NCBI GenBank assembly: GCA_027490925.1
Contig: JAIXXF010000019.1
Location: forward strand, 1-64,000
Reading direction: 5' to 3'
Source of the DNA: Comamonadaceae bacterium
GTDB lineage: Bacteria > Pseudomonadota > Gammaproteobacteria > Burkholderiales > Burkholderiaceae_C
DNA: 64,000 nucleotides
The first letter of the stretch is position 1, and every line of letters begins with the position of its first letter. Both the position numbers and the translations under genes were made by a program. The notes under the pieces are model-generated. The model was not told where the DNA came from, did no database searches, and worked only from the letters and a program-made list of their open reading frames with translations. Of this stretch, positions 7,965-17,268 are shown one piece after another.

Positions 7965-10745
7965 TCAGTGCGCCTCGTCCCAGTTTTTACCCACCCCCAC
8001 CTCGGCCAGCAGCGGCACTTTGAGTTGAGCCACGCCCGCCATCAGGCGCGGGATCTCTGCCCGCAGCCAATCGACCTCGTCTTCGGGCACCTCGAACACC
8101 AATTCGTCGTGCACCTGCATGATCATCTTGGTGCCGCGTTGTTGTTCGTCCAAGACGCGTTGAACCGCGTTCATGCTGAGCTTGATGAGGTCGGCCGCGG
8201 TGCCCTGCATCGGCGCGTTGATGGCCGCACGTTCTGCACCGCTGCGGCGCGGGCCGTTGGGTGAGTTGATTTCAGGCAAGTACAGCCTCCGACCGAACAC
8301 CGTTTCCACATAGCCCTTGCTTTTGGCGCTGAGCTTGGTCTCGTCCATGTAGTGCTTCACACCGGGATAGCGCTGGAAGTACCGGTCGATGTAGTTTTTG
8401 GCAGCGGTGTTGTCGATGCCGAGGTTGCGTGCCAGACCAAAGGCGCTCATGCCGTAGATGAGCCCAAAGTTGATCACCTTGGCGTAGCGGCGCTGCTCGC
8501 TGCTGACCTGGTCGGGTGCCACCCCAAACACCTCGGCAGCGGTGGCGCGGTGCACGTCCATGCCGTCGCGGAACGCGCGCAGCAAGGCCTCGTCGCCGCT
8601 GATGTGGGCCATGATGCGCAGCTCGATTTGCGAGTAGTCGGCGCTGGCAATCAGGCGGCCTGCGGGCGCCACAAAGGCCTCGCGCACCCGCCGCCCCTCG
8701 GCGGTGCGGATCGGGATGTTTTGCAGGTTGGGGTCGTTGCTGCTGAGCCGCCCGGTGACCGCCACCGCCTGCGCATAGTGGGTGTGCACGCGACCCGTGT
8801 CGGGGTGGGCCAACTGCGCGAGCTTGTCGGTGTAAGTGCCCTTGAGCTTGGACAGGCTGCGGTGCTCCAAAATCTTGGCAGGCAATGGGTAGTCTTCAGC
8901 CAGTTTCTCCAACACCTCTTCGTCGGTGCTCGGCGCGCCGGTCGCGGTTTTTTTGACCACCGGCAAGCCAAGCTTGGTGAAGAAGATCTCCCCGATTTGT
9001 TTGGGGCTGCCGAGGTTGAATGGTTGCCCAGCCAGGTCATGCGCTTCTTGCTCCAACTGCATGATGCGTTGGCCCAGCTGATGGCTCTGCGTGGCCAGCG
9101 TGGGCGCGTCGATCAGCACGCCGTTGCGCTCGATGCGGTAGAGCGTCTCACTCGACGCGATTTCCAGCTCGTAAATGAAGCGCAGGCCATGCGGGTCTTG
9201 GGTGTCGGCCTGCAGGCGCGGCCACAACACCTGGTGCACACCCAGCGTTTGGTCCGAGTCTTCGCAGGAATACTCCGCAGCCTTGTCGATGGCCACCTGG
9301 CTGACCGGGATCTGGTGCGCACCCTTGCCGCACAGGTCCTCATAGGTGATGCCCTGGCGTCCGAGGTGGCGCTCGGCCAGGCTGCTCAGGCCGTGCGGCT
9401 TGTGCACCTCCAGCACGTAGCTCTGCAGCATGGTGTCGTGCGCGTAGCCCTGCACCTCGATGCCATGGTTGGCGAACACGTGCCGGTCGTACTTGACGTG
9501 TTGTCCCAGCTTCTTCTTCTGGCCATCTTCCAGCCACGGTTTGAGGCGCGCCAACACCTCGTCCAGCGGCAACTGGTCGGGGGCATCAGCATAACGGTGG
9601 GCCAGTGGGATGTAGGCCGCCTCGCCCGGCACCACAGAAAAACTCAGCCCCACGATCTGGGCCTGCATTTCGTCCAGCGAGGTGGTTTCGGTGTCCAGCG
9701 CCACCAGGTCGGCAGACTGGATTTTGACCAGCCAGGCTTCAAAGGCCGCCCAGGTGAGCACCGTGTCGTAACGCACCTCGCGTGGCGCTGCGGGCGCCGC
9801 CGGAGCCCCGAACAGGTCGTCGGTCGCCGCAGTCGCGGCCTCGGCGGCGTGAGCGGGGGACACGCCTTTCGCCAAACCCTTGAAACCGTATCGCTCGTAG
9901 AAAGCCTTGAGCGCGGGCGCGTCTTCCTGGCCGGTGGTCAACGCGTCGAGCGACGGCAGGCCCGCCACATGGTCTTGCAGGTCGCAATCGGTCTTGATGC
10001 GCAACAGCGCACGGCCTTTGGGCAGCCAGTCCAGCGCTTTGCGCAGGTTCTCGCCCGCCGCGCCCTTGATTTGGTCGGCGTGGGCCACGATGGCGTCCAG
10101 TGAACCGTGCTCCAGCAGCCACTTCACGGCGGTTTTGGGGCCCACCTTGTCCACACCGGGCACGTTGTCGACCGCATCGCCGACCAACGTCTGGTAGTCC
10201 ACCATCAGCCGTGGCGGCACGCCGAATTCGGCTTCCACACCGGCAAGGTCGCGCCGTTTGCCGTTCATGGTGTCGATCACCGTGACGTGCTCGTCCACCA
10301 GCTGGCTCAGGTCTTTGTCGCCGCTGGAGATGATGACCTGCACGCCCTGACGGGCGGCGGTTTGCGCCAGCGTGCCGATCACGTCGTCGGCCTCGACACC
10401 GGGCACGTCCAGCACCTGCCAGCCCATCAGCCGCACGACCTCGTGGATGGGCGGGATCTGGCTGCGCAGGTCGTCGGGCATGGGCGCCCGGTGGGCCTTG
10501 TAATCGGGGTACAGCGCGTCGCGAAAGGTCGGGCCTTTGGCGTCGAACACGCAGGCCGCGTAGTCGGCTGGCATGTCTTTGCGCAGCTTTTGCAGCATGT
10601 TGACCATGCCGCGGATCGCACCGGTGGCTGGGCTGTTGGGGTCCCCGGGATTGGCGCGCAGGTCGGGCATCGCGTGGAAGGCGCGGTAAAGGTAGCTGGA
10701 GCCATCCACCAGCAGCAAGGTTCGCGGGGCAACAGGGTCGGTCAT
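7965..10745 (-). CDS. polA: DNA polymerase I
   Basis: A 926-residue family A polymerase with all three domains. The 5'-3' exonuclease occupies about residues 1-300 (LLLVDGSSYLYRAFHA, GVEADDVIGTLA). The 3'-5' proofreading domain follows (LDTETTSLDEMQ, QHVKYDRHVF, YSCEDSDQTL) with its acidic residues intact. The polymerase domain has motif A DYSQIELRIMAHIS, motif B with RRYAKVINFGLIYGMSAFG, and motif C QVHDELVFEVPE. It fills gaps and removes RNA primers. The length is normal. It diverges from a DUF2782-like gene and thrB across a 227-base region. Confidence 0.98.
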   Translation of the reverse strand: MTDPVAPRTLLLVDGSSYLYRAFHAMPDLRANPGDPNSPATGAIRGMVNMLQKLRKDMPADYAACVFDAKGPTFRDALYPDYKAHRAPMPDDLRSQIPPIHEVVRLMGWQVLDVPGVEADDVIGTLAQTAARQGVQVIISSGDKDLSQLVDEHVTVIDTMNGKRRDLAGVEAEFGVPPRLMVDYQTLVGDAVDNVPGVDKVGPKTAVKWLLEHGSLDAIVAHADQIKGAAGENLRKALDWLPKGRALLRIKTDCDLQDHVAGLPSLDALTTGQEDAPALKAFYERYGFKGLAKGVSPAHAAEAATAATDDLFGAPAAPAAPREVRYDTVLTWAAFEAWLVKIQSADLVALDTETTSLDEMQAQIVGLSFSVVPGEAAYIPLAHRYADAPDQLPLDEVLARLKPWLEDGQKKKLGQHVKYDRHVFANHGIEVQGYAHDTMLQSYVLEVHKPHGLSSLAERHLGRQGITYEDLCGKGAHQIPVSQVAIDKAAEYSCEDSDQTLGVHQVLWPRLQADTQDPHGLRFIYELEIASSETLYRIERNGVLIDAPTLATQSHQLGQRIMQLEQEAHDLAGQPFNLGSPKQIGEIFFTKLGLPVVKKTATGAPSTDEEVLEKLAEDYPLPAKILEHRSLSKLKGTYTDKLAQLAHPDTGRVHTHYAQAVAVTGRLSSNDPNLQNIPIRTAEGRRVREAFVAPAGRLIASADYSQIELRIMAHISGDEALLRAFRDGMDVHRATAAEVFGVAPDQVSSEQRRYAKVINFGLIYGMSAFGLARNLGIDNTAAKNYIDRYFQRYPGVKHYMDETKLSAKSKGYVETVFGRRLYLPEINSPNGPRRSGAERAAINAPMQGTAADLIKLSMNAVQRVLDEQQRGTKMIMQVHDELVFEVPEDEVDWLRAEIPRLMAGVAQLKVPLLAEVGVGKNWDEAH

Positions 10746-10897
10746 GGGGGCTGGGGCAAAAAAAGGCTGGAGGCAAAAAGGGGGACCGGGCCGCCACAGC
10801 CGGGTCGGTTGGCGGGTGAACGCCGCGTGGGTGCGGGTTTGTCCAAGCGCGGCGGTCGGTGGGTCGATATTGGGCCCAGTTTAGCCCGCCACACAGC

Positions 10898-10920
10898 GGG
10901 CTGGGGGCTGGGGGCTGGGG
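10898..10920 (+). repeat. G-quadruplex-type tandem repeat
   Basis: Tandem units of CTGGGGG give four runs of three to five guanines separated by CT (10898-10900, 10903-10907, 10910-10914, 10917-10920). This satisfies the standard four-stack G-quadruplex pattern with 2-base loops. It lies 53 bases upstream of the DUF2782-like gene and in the shared region with polA. Confidence 0.7.
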
Positions 10921-10972
10921 CCTGGTATCGGCGGGGCCAGGCCATGGCCCGGGGTTCTACAATCGGTGCACC

Positions 10973-11326
10973 ATGCGCCCCACCGTCCACACCCCTTTGT
11001 GCCTATGCCTGCTGTGGGCCTGCGCCACCGCCCAGGCCGAACCACCCGTCACCCCCCCTGGTGCGGCGCCTGCTCCGGCCATTGCCCAAGACACGACAAT
11101 GCCCCAAAGCCGTCAGCGGGTGGAGCGCATTCGCATCGAGGACTCGGGCGCCCGCGTAGACGAGGTGCGATACGGCGGCGTCACGCAGAGCATCACGGTG
11201 CAGCCTGCCGCCAACGTGCCTGGTTACGAGGTGCTGCCCAGCACCAGCACACAGGCCAGGCCCGGCAACAGCGCCGACATTGGCGCAGGCCAGGGCGTTC
11301 GGGTGTGGAAGTTCCTCAATTTCTGA
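10973..11326 (+). CDS. exported DUF2782-like protein between polA and thrB
   Basis: A 117-residue protein with a signal peptide (LCLCLLWACATAQA) and a mature region containing RVERIRIEDSGARVDEVRYG and GVTQSITVQP, ending RVWKFLNF. The beta-strand-like spacing of this stretch resembles small DUF2782 proteins, and I recall such a gene lying between polA and thrB in Pseudomonas, so both family and synteny point the same way. The function is unknown. The ATG at 10973 begins the signal peptide; upstream residues in frame are Gly-rich and come from the G-quadruplex repeat. Confidence 0.72.
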   Translation: MRPTVHTPLCLCLLWACATAQAEPPVTPPGAAPAPAIAQDTTMPQSRQRVERIRIEDSGARVDEVRYGGVTQSITVQPAANVPGYEVLPSTSTQARPGNSADIGAGQGVRVWKFLNF

Positions 11327-11347
11327 GCCGGCGACGGCGCGCGTTCC

Positions 11348-12343
11348 ATGGCGGTTTACACCGAAGTGTCTTTCGAGGAAGTGGCCACTTGGTTGCAGCG
11401 ACTCGGTCTGGGGCAACTGCACACCCTGGAAGGCTGCGCCGGCGGCATTGAAAACACCAACTACTTCGCCAGCACCGACCAGGGCGACTGGGTGCTGACG
11501 CTTTTTGAGCGCCTGGGCTTCGAGCAACTGCCGTTTTATTTGCAGCTGATGAAGCACTTGGCGCACCGCGGCGTCCCAGTGCCCGACCCCCAACCCGACG
11601 CCCAGCGACCCGACGTCATCCTGCATCGGCTGAAAGACAAGCCTGCCGCAGTGGTGAACCGCTTGCGCGGCAAAAGCCAAATGGCTCCCCAGGCGGTGCA
11701 CTGCCATGCCATGGGCGGGATGCTGGCCCGCATGCACCTGCAGGCCAGAGACTTCGACGGTCGGCAGCCCAACCTGCGCGGCCTTGACTGGTGGAACGAG
11801 ACCGTGCCGGTGGTGCTGCCGCACCTCGACGGCCCAGCAGCCGACCTGCTGCGGGCAGAACTGGCCTTCCAAAACCACACCGCCGCGTCGTCGACCTTTG
11901 CCGCCTTGCCGCGGGGCCCGGTACACGCCGATCTCTTTCGCGACAACGCGATGTTCGACGGCGACGAGCTGACCGGCGTGTTCGACTTTTATTTCGCAGG
12001 GGTGGACACCTGGTTGTTCGACCTGGCCGTGTGTCTGAACGACTGGTGCATTGACCTCCCCACCGGCACCCACGACGCATCCCGCGCAAAGGCTTTTTTG
12101 ACCGCCTACAGCGCGGTGCGTCCGCTCACCGCCGCGGAGCGCGCGCTGCTGCCCGCCATGCTGCGGGCCGGGGCGCTGCGGTTTTGGATTTCCCGCCTGT
12201 GGGACTGGCACCTGCCGCGCGAAGCCTCGATGCTGAAACCACACGACCCCACCCACTTTGAACGGGTGTTGCGCGACCGCGTCGCACACCCGGTGTCGGT
12301 GGCCGACCTCCTGGCCACCGCAGCCGCACCCACCCCCGCATGA
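11348..12343 (+). CDS. thrB: homoserine kinase (APH-fold type)
   Basis: A 331-residue kinase of the aminoglycoside phosphotransferase fold that many proteobacteria use as homoserine kinase (L-homoserine to O-phosphohomoserine in threonine synthesis). Visible features are the N-terminal EGCAGGIENTNYF, the catalytic loop GPVHADLFRDNAMF with the Brenner-type HxDLxxxN pattern, and the metal-binding FDFYFAGVDTWLFDLA. It is not the GHMP-type ThrB of enterics. The start ATG at 11348 lies 21 bases after the DUF2782-like stop, and its end overlaps the next gene by 4 bases. Confidence 0.93.
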   Translation: MAVYTEVSFEEVATWLQRLGLGQLHTLEGCAGGIENTNYFASTDQGDWVLTLFERLGFEQLPFYLQLMKHLAHRGVPVPDPQPDAQRPDVILHRLKDKPAAVVNRLRGKSQMAPQAVHCHAMGGMLARMHLQARDFDGRQPNLRGLDWWNETVPVVLPHLDGPAADLLRAELAFQNHTAASSTFAALPRGPVHADLFRDNAMFDGDELTGVFDFYFAGVDTWLFDLAVCLNDWCIDLPTGTHDASRAKAFLTAYSAVRPLTAAERALLPAMLRAGALRFWISRLWDWHLPREASMLKPHDPTHFERVLRDRVAHPVSVADLLATAAAPTPA

Positions 12344-13137
12344 AGCTCCACATCGTCCCCGCCCTCGCCGGTCTGACCTGGGTCAAACTGGGCATGCGCA
12401 CCTTTTTCAAACAACCGCTGGCGATGTCTGGGTTGTTCTTCACCTTCATCATTTTCATGTCCGTGACCAGCCTGTTGCCGGTGGTCGGCGGCCTGCTGGC
12501 CCTGGCCCTGGTGCCCGGCATCACCCTGGGCTTGATGGCCGCCACACTGGAGGCGACCCGCGGCAAGTTCCCCTTGCCCACCGTCCTGCTCAGCGCGTTC
12601 CGCGCCGGGCGCCAACGGCTCAACGCCATGCTGGTGCTGGGTGCGCTTTACGTCCTGGGCTTTGTGCTGATCGTTGCGCTGACCGCGGTGGTGGACGGTG
12701 GAGAGTTCGCCAAGCTGTACCTGGTGGGCGGCAAGCTCAGCGACGAGGTGGTGCAGCAACCCCAATTCCAATTGGCCATGTGGGTTGCATTGGGTCTGTA
12801 CGCGCCGCTGTCCATGTTGTTCTGGCATGCCCCTGCGTTGGTGCACTGGCACGGCATTCCACCGGTCCAAAGCCTGTTCTACAGCGGGGTGGCGTGCGTG
12901 AAAAACTTCTGGGCGCTGACGGTCTATGGCGTGGTCTGGTTGCTGGTTTTCATGGCGATGGGGGTGGCGGTCAGCCTGCTGATGGTGCTGATCGGCCAAC
13001 CGGAAACCGCCCCTGCAGTGATGCTGCCTGCGGCGCTGACGATGGCGTCGATGTTCTTCACGTCGCTGTACTTCACGTTCAGAGACAGCTTCGAAACCGA
13101 CGAGCCCGCAGAGCCCGCCGGTTCCGAGCCGGTTTGA
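12340..13137 (+). CDS. BPSS1780-type integral membrane protein
   Basis: A 265-residue protein with about six hydrophobic helices, starting with MKLHIVPALAGLTWVKLGMR and ending in an acidic, proline-rich tail. The N-terminal segment with an amphipathic region before GLFFTFIIFMSVTSLLP is typical of a membrane family common in Burkholderiales (named after BPSS1780). No activity is known. The ATGA overlap with thrB indicates translational coupling. Downstream, 13138-13224 holds only a GCCCCA/TGGGGC hairpin without a T-tract and a triple CGCGCCACG tandem repeat. Confidence 0.8.
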   Translation: MKLHIVPALAGLTWVKLGMRTFFKQPLAMSGLFFTFIIFMSVTSLLPVVGGLLALALVPGITLGLMAATLEATRGKFPLPTVLLSAFRAGRQRLNAMLVLGALYVLGFVLIVALTAVVDGGEFAKLYLVGGKLSDEVVQQPQFQLAMWVALGLYAPLSMLFWHAPALVHWHGIPPVQSLFYSGVACVKNFWALTVYGVVWLLVFMAMGVAVSLLMVLIGQPETAPAVMLPAALTMASMFFTSLYFTFRDSFETDEPAEPAGSEPV

Positions 13138-13224
13138 CGCACGCCCCACTTCCTTTCTGGGGCGCCTGACACCGCGCGCCGTCGCATCGCCGCGCCACGA
13201 CGCGCCACGGCGCGCCAATGCCGC

Positions 13225-13728
13225 TCAGCGGGCTTTGGCTTTGTAGGCGCTCAAGGCCTTCGCCAGATCGGCGTATTCCTCGCAGGTCTTGTTGCCGCAG
13301 ATCTTCTCCAGCGCGGCCAAGTGCTTTTCTGCCTCGGCCGGGCGCTGGTCCATCAGATATGCCTCGCCAATGTACTCATGGGCGCCTTTGTGTCTCGGGT
13401 CCAGCTTGAGCGCGGTCTGGTAATGCTCAAACGCTTTGGGCAGGTCGGGGCTGGCCTGCTTGCGGTAGCTGTAGGCCAACAGGTTGTGCAGATCGGCGTT
13501 TTTGGGCTCGTCCAGCAGCGCCAGCTTGAGCTCGTTCTGGGCGGCTTTCCATTGACCGGCTTTGATGGCCGCGCGTGCGGTGGCCAGCCGCTCCGACGTG
13601 GCCGGGCTATCGCCTGCCGCGCTGGCGGTGTCATTGGCCCAAACCGCGGGGGCGACGGTCAAGGCACTGGCGGCCAGGGCACTCAGGGCCAAGACCGAAA
13701 CGGCGAATGGGTTGGGGGAACGGCGCAT
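13225..13728 (-). CDS. exported TPR-repeat protein
   Basis: A 167-residue protein with a cleavable signal peptide (VLALSALAASALTVAPAVWA) and two to three tetratricopeptide repeats: one around AAIKAGQWKAAQNELKLAL, one around LLAYSYRKQASPDLPKAFEHY, and a third around GAHEYIGEAYLMDQRPAEAE. TPRs mediate protein-protein contacts. Two cysteines (ICGNKTCEEY) near the C-terminus could form a disulfide in the periplasm. An AGGAG site precedes the ATG at 13728. It lies 44 bases after uvrD on the same strand and may be co-transcribed, though no functional link is evident. Confidence 0.82.
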   Translation of the reverse strand: MRRSPNPFAVSVLALSALAASALTVAPAVWANDTASAAGDSPATSERLATARAAIKAGQWKAAQNELKLALLDEPKNADLHNLLAYSYRKQASPDLPKAFEHYQTALKLDPRHKGAHEYIGEAYLMDQRPAEAEKHLAALEKICGNKTCEEYADLAKALSAYKAKAR

Positions 13729-13772
13729 GGGGTGCTCCTGAAGGGTTGAGAAAACGGCTTGCGGGGGCAGGC

Positions 13773-16157
13773 TCATATCGGGGTCAATTTGGCGACGGAC
13801 AGGGCCAGCCACTTGACCCCGTGACGGGGAAAGTTCACCTGGGCCCGGGCGTCGTTGCCCGCACCCTCCAACGAGACCACAGTGCCCTCTCCGAACTTGG
13901 TGTGAAACACCTGCATCCCCGAGCGCAAACCGTGGGTTGGGGCGTTTTTCTGTTGGGGCACCGGTGGGCTTGCAAATCGGTCTGTTTGAGAACCAAAACC
14001 ACCGCCAGCCCTTATGTGGTCAGGCCAGTATGCTCCTGAAGATGAAGCACCACTGAACCCTGAACCGAACCCCGAGTGCTTCGGTGTGATCCACTTCAGG
14101 GCCGCCTCGGGCAGTTCGTCAAAGAAACGGCTTTTCAGGTTGTAGCGGGTCTGGCCGTGCAGCATGCGGGTCTGCGACAGGCTGAGGTAAAGCCTCTGGC
14201 GGGCGCGGGTGATGGCCACGTACATCAGGCGGCGCTCTTCCTCCAGACCATCGAAGTCGTTCATCGAGTTCTCGTGAGGGAACAGGCCTTCTTCCATGCC
14301 GGTGATGAACACACAGTCGAACTCCAAACCCTTGGAGGCGTGCACCGTCATCAGCTGCACCGCGTCCTGTCCCACCTGGGCCTGGTTGTCGCCCGACTCC
14401 AGGGCGGCGTGCGTCAGAAAGGCGGCCAGCGGGCTGAGGGTCTCGCCGGTGTCCGCGTCAGGCAACAGGCCCTCGGCCACTGGCTCGTTGAGCAGCGGCA
14501 GGTTCGGGTCCAGGCCTTGGCTCACAGGCGATTGGGCCAGCTCATCCACCGGCAGGGCGACTGCGTCGCGACCAAACCCCTCTTGGGTGACGAAGCTCTC
14601 GGCGGCGTTGACCAATTCTTCCAAGTTCTCGATGCGGTCAGCGCCCTCGCGCTCGGTTTTGTAGTGTTCGACCAAGCCGCTGTGGTCCAGCACCAGTTCA
14701 ATGATCTCGCGCAGGCTCATGCCCTGCGTCTGCTCGCGCAGCACATCGACCTTGGCCACGAAAGCACCGATGTTGGCGCCCGCCTTGCCAGTGACGCTGC
14801 GCACCGCGTCGTTGAGCGAGGTGTTGGCTGCGCGCGCCGCGTCTTGCAGCTGCTCGATGCTGCGCGCACCAATGCCCCGGGGCGGAAAATTCACCACCCG
14901 CAAGAAACTGGTGTCGTCGTTCGGGTTCTCTAGTAGCCGCAAATAGGCCAGCGCGTGCTTGATTTCAGCGCGTTCAAAAAAGCGCAAACCACCGTACACA
15001 CGGTAAGGCACGCTGCCATTGAACAGGGCCGTTTCGATCACCCGGCTTTGGGCGTTGCTGCGGTAGAGCACAGCGATTTCTTTGCGCTCAAAGCCGTCGC
15101 GCACCAGTTGGCGCATTTCCTCGACCATCCACTGTGCCTCGGCGAAGTCGCTGGTCGCCCCCATCACCCGAACCGGCTCGCCAGGGCCCTGGTCGGTGCG
15201 CAGGTTCTTGCCCAGGCGGTGTCGGTTGTGGCTGATCAGCGCGTTGGCGGAGTCCAGGATGTTGCTGTGGCTGCGGTAGTTCTGCTCCAGCTTGATTTGG
15301 TGCGCCACGTTGAACTCACGCACGAAGTCGGCCATGTTTCCCACGCGGGCACCGCGAAACGCGTAGATGCTCTGGTCGTCATCGCCCACGGCCAACACCG
15401 AGCCACCGCGCACCGCCCCACCCGCTTCCAGCCCAGCCAGCACCTTGATCCAGGCGTACTGCAGCTTGTTGGTGTCCTGGAACTCGTCGATCAGGATGTG
15501 GCGAAAGCGCCGCTGGTAATGCTCGCGCACCGGCGCGTTGTCGCGCAGCACCTCATAGCTGCGCAGCATCAGCTCGCCAAAGTCCACCACGCCCTCGCGC
15601 TGGCACTGGTCTTCGTAGAGTTGGTAGATCTCCACCAGCTTGCGGGTGTTCTCATCGCGCGCCTCCACCATGCCGGGGCGCTGTCCGTCTTCTTTGCAGC
15701 CGGCGATGAAGTACTGGGTTTTCTTGGCCGGGTAACGTTCGTCGTCCACACCGTACTGCTTCATCAGGCGCTTGATGGCGCTCAGCTGGTCTTGGGTGTC
15801 CAGAATCTGAAAGCTCTGCGGCAGGTTCGCCGCCTTGTAGTGCGCCCGCAAAAAGCGGTTGCACAAACCGTGGAAGGTGCCAATCCACATGCCCCGCACA
15901 TTGACGGGCAGCATCGCCCCCAGGCGGGTCATCATCTCTTTGGCGGCTTTGTTGGTGAAGGTCACCGCCAGCACGCCACCGGGCGAGATCTGCCCGGTCT
16001 GCAACAGCCAGGCGATGCGGGTGGTGAGTACCCGGGTCTTGCCGGACCCGGCGCCCGCCAGAATGAGCGCGTGGTCGTTGGGCAGGGTGACGGCGGCGCG
16101 TTGCTCGGGGTTGAGGCTCTGCAACAAAGCGGCGTCTTGGGCAACATCTGGAAACAT
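13773..16157 (-). CDS. uvrD: DNA helicase II, UvrD/Rep family
   Basis: A 794-residue superfamily 1A helicase that translocates 3'-5' on single-stranded DNA in excision and mismatch repair. Motif I is AGAGSGKT near residue 35, motif Ia is TFTNKAAKEM, motif II is DEFQDTN, motif III is GDDDQSIYAFRGA, motif V is TVHASKGLEFD and motif VI is VAITRARQRLY. The C-terminal 50 residues (VFHTKFGEGTVVSLEG) form the Tudor-like domain found in UvrD/PcrA that contacts RNA polymerase or DNA. The length matches UvrD rather than Rep. Confidence 0.95.
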   Translation of the reverse strand: MFPDVAQDAALLQSLNPEQRAAVTLPNDHALILAGAGSGKTRVLTTRIAWLLQTGQISPGGVLAVTFTNKAAKEMMTRLGAMLPVNVRGMWIGTFHGLCNRFLRAHYKAANLPQSFQILDTQDQLSAIKRLMKQYGVDDERYPAKKTQYFIAGCKEDGQRPGMVEARDENTRKLVEIYQLYEDQCQREGVVDFGELMLRSYEVLRDNAPVREHYQRRFRHILIDEFQDTNKLQYAWIKVLAGLEAGGAVRGGSVLAVGDDDQSIYAFRGARVGNMADFVREFNVAHQIKLEQNYRSHSNILDSANALISHNRHRLGKNLRTDQGPGEPVRVMGATSDFAEAQWMVEEMRQLVRDGFERKEIAVLYRSNAQSRVIETALFNGSVPYRVYGGLRFFERAEIKHALAYLRLLENPNDDTSFLRVVNFPPRGIGARSIEQLQDAARAANTSLNDAVRSVTGKAGANIGAFVAKVDVLREQTQGMSLREIIELVLDHSGLVEHYKTEREGADRIENLEELVNAAESFVTQEGFGRDAVALPVDELAQSPVSQGLDPNLPLLNEPVAEGLLPDADTGETLSPLAAFLTHAALESGDNQAQVGQDAVQLMTVHASKGLEFDCVFITGMEEGLFPHENSMNDFDGLEEERRLMYVAITRARQRLYLSLSQTRMLHGQTRYNLKSRFFDELPEAALKWITPKHSGFGSGFSGASSSGAYWPDHIRAGGGFGSQTDRFASPPVPQQKNAPTHGLRSGMQVFHTKFGEGTVVSLEGAGNDARAQVNFPRHGVKWLALSVAKLTPI

Positions 16158-16220
16158 CCCCCATTGTAGGAAGCCGTCCTGCCCTTGTTCGGCGCGCGGG
16201 TTGGGGCGAGGTTGGGGGAG

Positions 16221-17087
16221 TCAGGGCGCTGTGTGCATCAGCCACGCTTGGGTGACCGCGTGCAGGCGGTGACCGGGCTGGGTCAAAGCCTCGACCACGG
16301 TGAAATGGTTCAGCCCGGGCAAAGCCTCGCAAACGGGCACCGTCCGCTCGCCCCAGGCGCTGCGCATCAGGCCGTTTTGGCGCACGAACTCGGGGCTCTC
16401 GTCGGCCCCCACCAGAGCGGCCAAGCTGCCATGTGCCGGTGCGGGCCAGTCGACCGGGCTCGTCTGTTGCGCCTGGGCGGCGGTGAGCCGGAGGTCGGGC
16501 TTCAAGAAAGGAATTCGGCGAACCACGTGCAGGTCGTACAGGCCCGAGATGCTCACCGCATTTTTCACCAGGTCCGCGGGCAGATCGGGCGCCCAGCGCC
16601 GCCAATCGCACCCCAGCGCCATGGTGGCCAAGTGGCCACCGGCGGAATGACCGACCACGGTGATGCGGCGCGGGTCGCCGCCCCAGCGCGCCACGTGGCG
16701 GTGCACCCACGCCAACGCGCGCACCACTTGCAGCGCGATCTCAGGCACGGTGACGGCTGGGCACAGCGCGTAGTTCGGCAGCACGACACAAGCGCCGGTT
16801 CGGGTGAACGCGGGGGCGATGAATGAGTGGTCGGCCTTGTCCAGCGAACGCCACCAGCCGCCGTGGATGAACACCAGCACCGGCGCGGGGCTTTCGCGCT
16901 GGGCGGCGGGGAAAACGTCGAGCGTTTCGTTGGGGCCCTGGCCATAGGGCAGGTCCAGGTGGCACTTGTGCTGCTGCCGCGCGGCCGCCGAATCACGCGC
17001 CCAGGCGGCGAAGTGCGCGGCGTGCTCCGGCACCAGGGCGCGGTTGTTGTACATGCGGTCCAGCCAGGCGCCTTGCGGTGTGGCCAT
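16221..17087 (-). CDS. alpha/beta hydrolase, esterase/kynurenine formamidase-like
   Basis: A 288-residue alpha/beta hydrolase. The oxyanion motif is FIHGGWW and the nucleophile serine is in VVGHSAGGHLA; the catalytic Asp and His probably lie in VGADESPEF and GLNHFTVVE. The HGGWW and GHSAGG combination is common in arylformamidases (KynB-like) and in small carboxylesterases, so the substrate is not settled; no other tryptophan-degradation gene is nearby. No signal peptide. It diverges from the 3-hydroxyisobutyrate dehydrogenase-like gene across 181 bases that contain a copy of the interspersed repeat. Confidence 0.82.
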   Translation of the reverse strand: MATPQGAWLDRMYNNRALVPEHAAHFAAWARDSAAARQQHKCHLDLPYGQGPNETLDVFPAAQRESPAPVLVFIHGGWWRSLDKADHSFIAPAFTRTGACVVLPNYALCPAVTVPEIALQVVRALAWVHRHVARWGGDPRRITVVGHSAGGHLATMALGCDWRRWAPDLPADLVKNAVSISGLYDLHVVRRIPFLKPDLRLTAAQAQQTSPVDWPAPAHGSLAALVGADESPEFVRQNGLMRSAWGERTVPVCEALPGLNHFTVVEALTQPGHRLHAVTQAWLMHTAP

Positions 17088-17199
17088 GTTCGGGTCTCCG
17101 TGTTGAGGTTTTGGGTGATGGTGGCAAAGATGGCGAGGGCACGCACGGGTCCGTCGTCAAAAACACCCCATTTTTGACCCTGAAACGGCTTGCAGCGCG

Positions 17200-17266
17200 G
17201 TTTTTGAACAAAATCGGTGCTCAGCCCCTGCCAAATGGGCAGTCAACGCTATTAAAAAAGGAGCAT
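17200..17266 (+). repeat. interspersed repeat copy 2 (supplies a Shine-Dalgarno)
   Basis: Reads T-tract, then CAAAATCGG, GCTCAGCCCCTG, and the terminal CGCTATTAAAAAAGGAGC. This parallels the 56729 copy (TTTTTT, CAAATCGGCCC, TTAGCCCACG, TAGCTACAAAAACAATAGC). The last part contributes the GGAG at 17260-17263 that lies at ribosome binding site distance from the ATG at 17269. Confidence 0.65.
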
Positions 17267-17268
17267 TC

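Noticed and set aside
8352-10103. 583-codon open frame on the plus strand opposite polA
   Set aside because: It lies entirely antisense to the intact polA gene. In GC-rich DNA the frame opposite a real gene is often open; its composition (His, Val, Gln, Arg-rich) has no domain signature.
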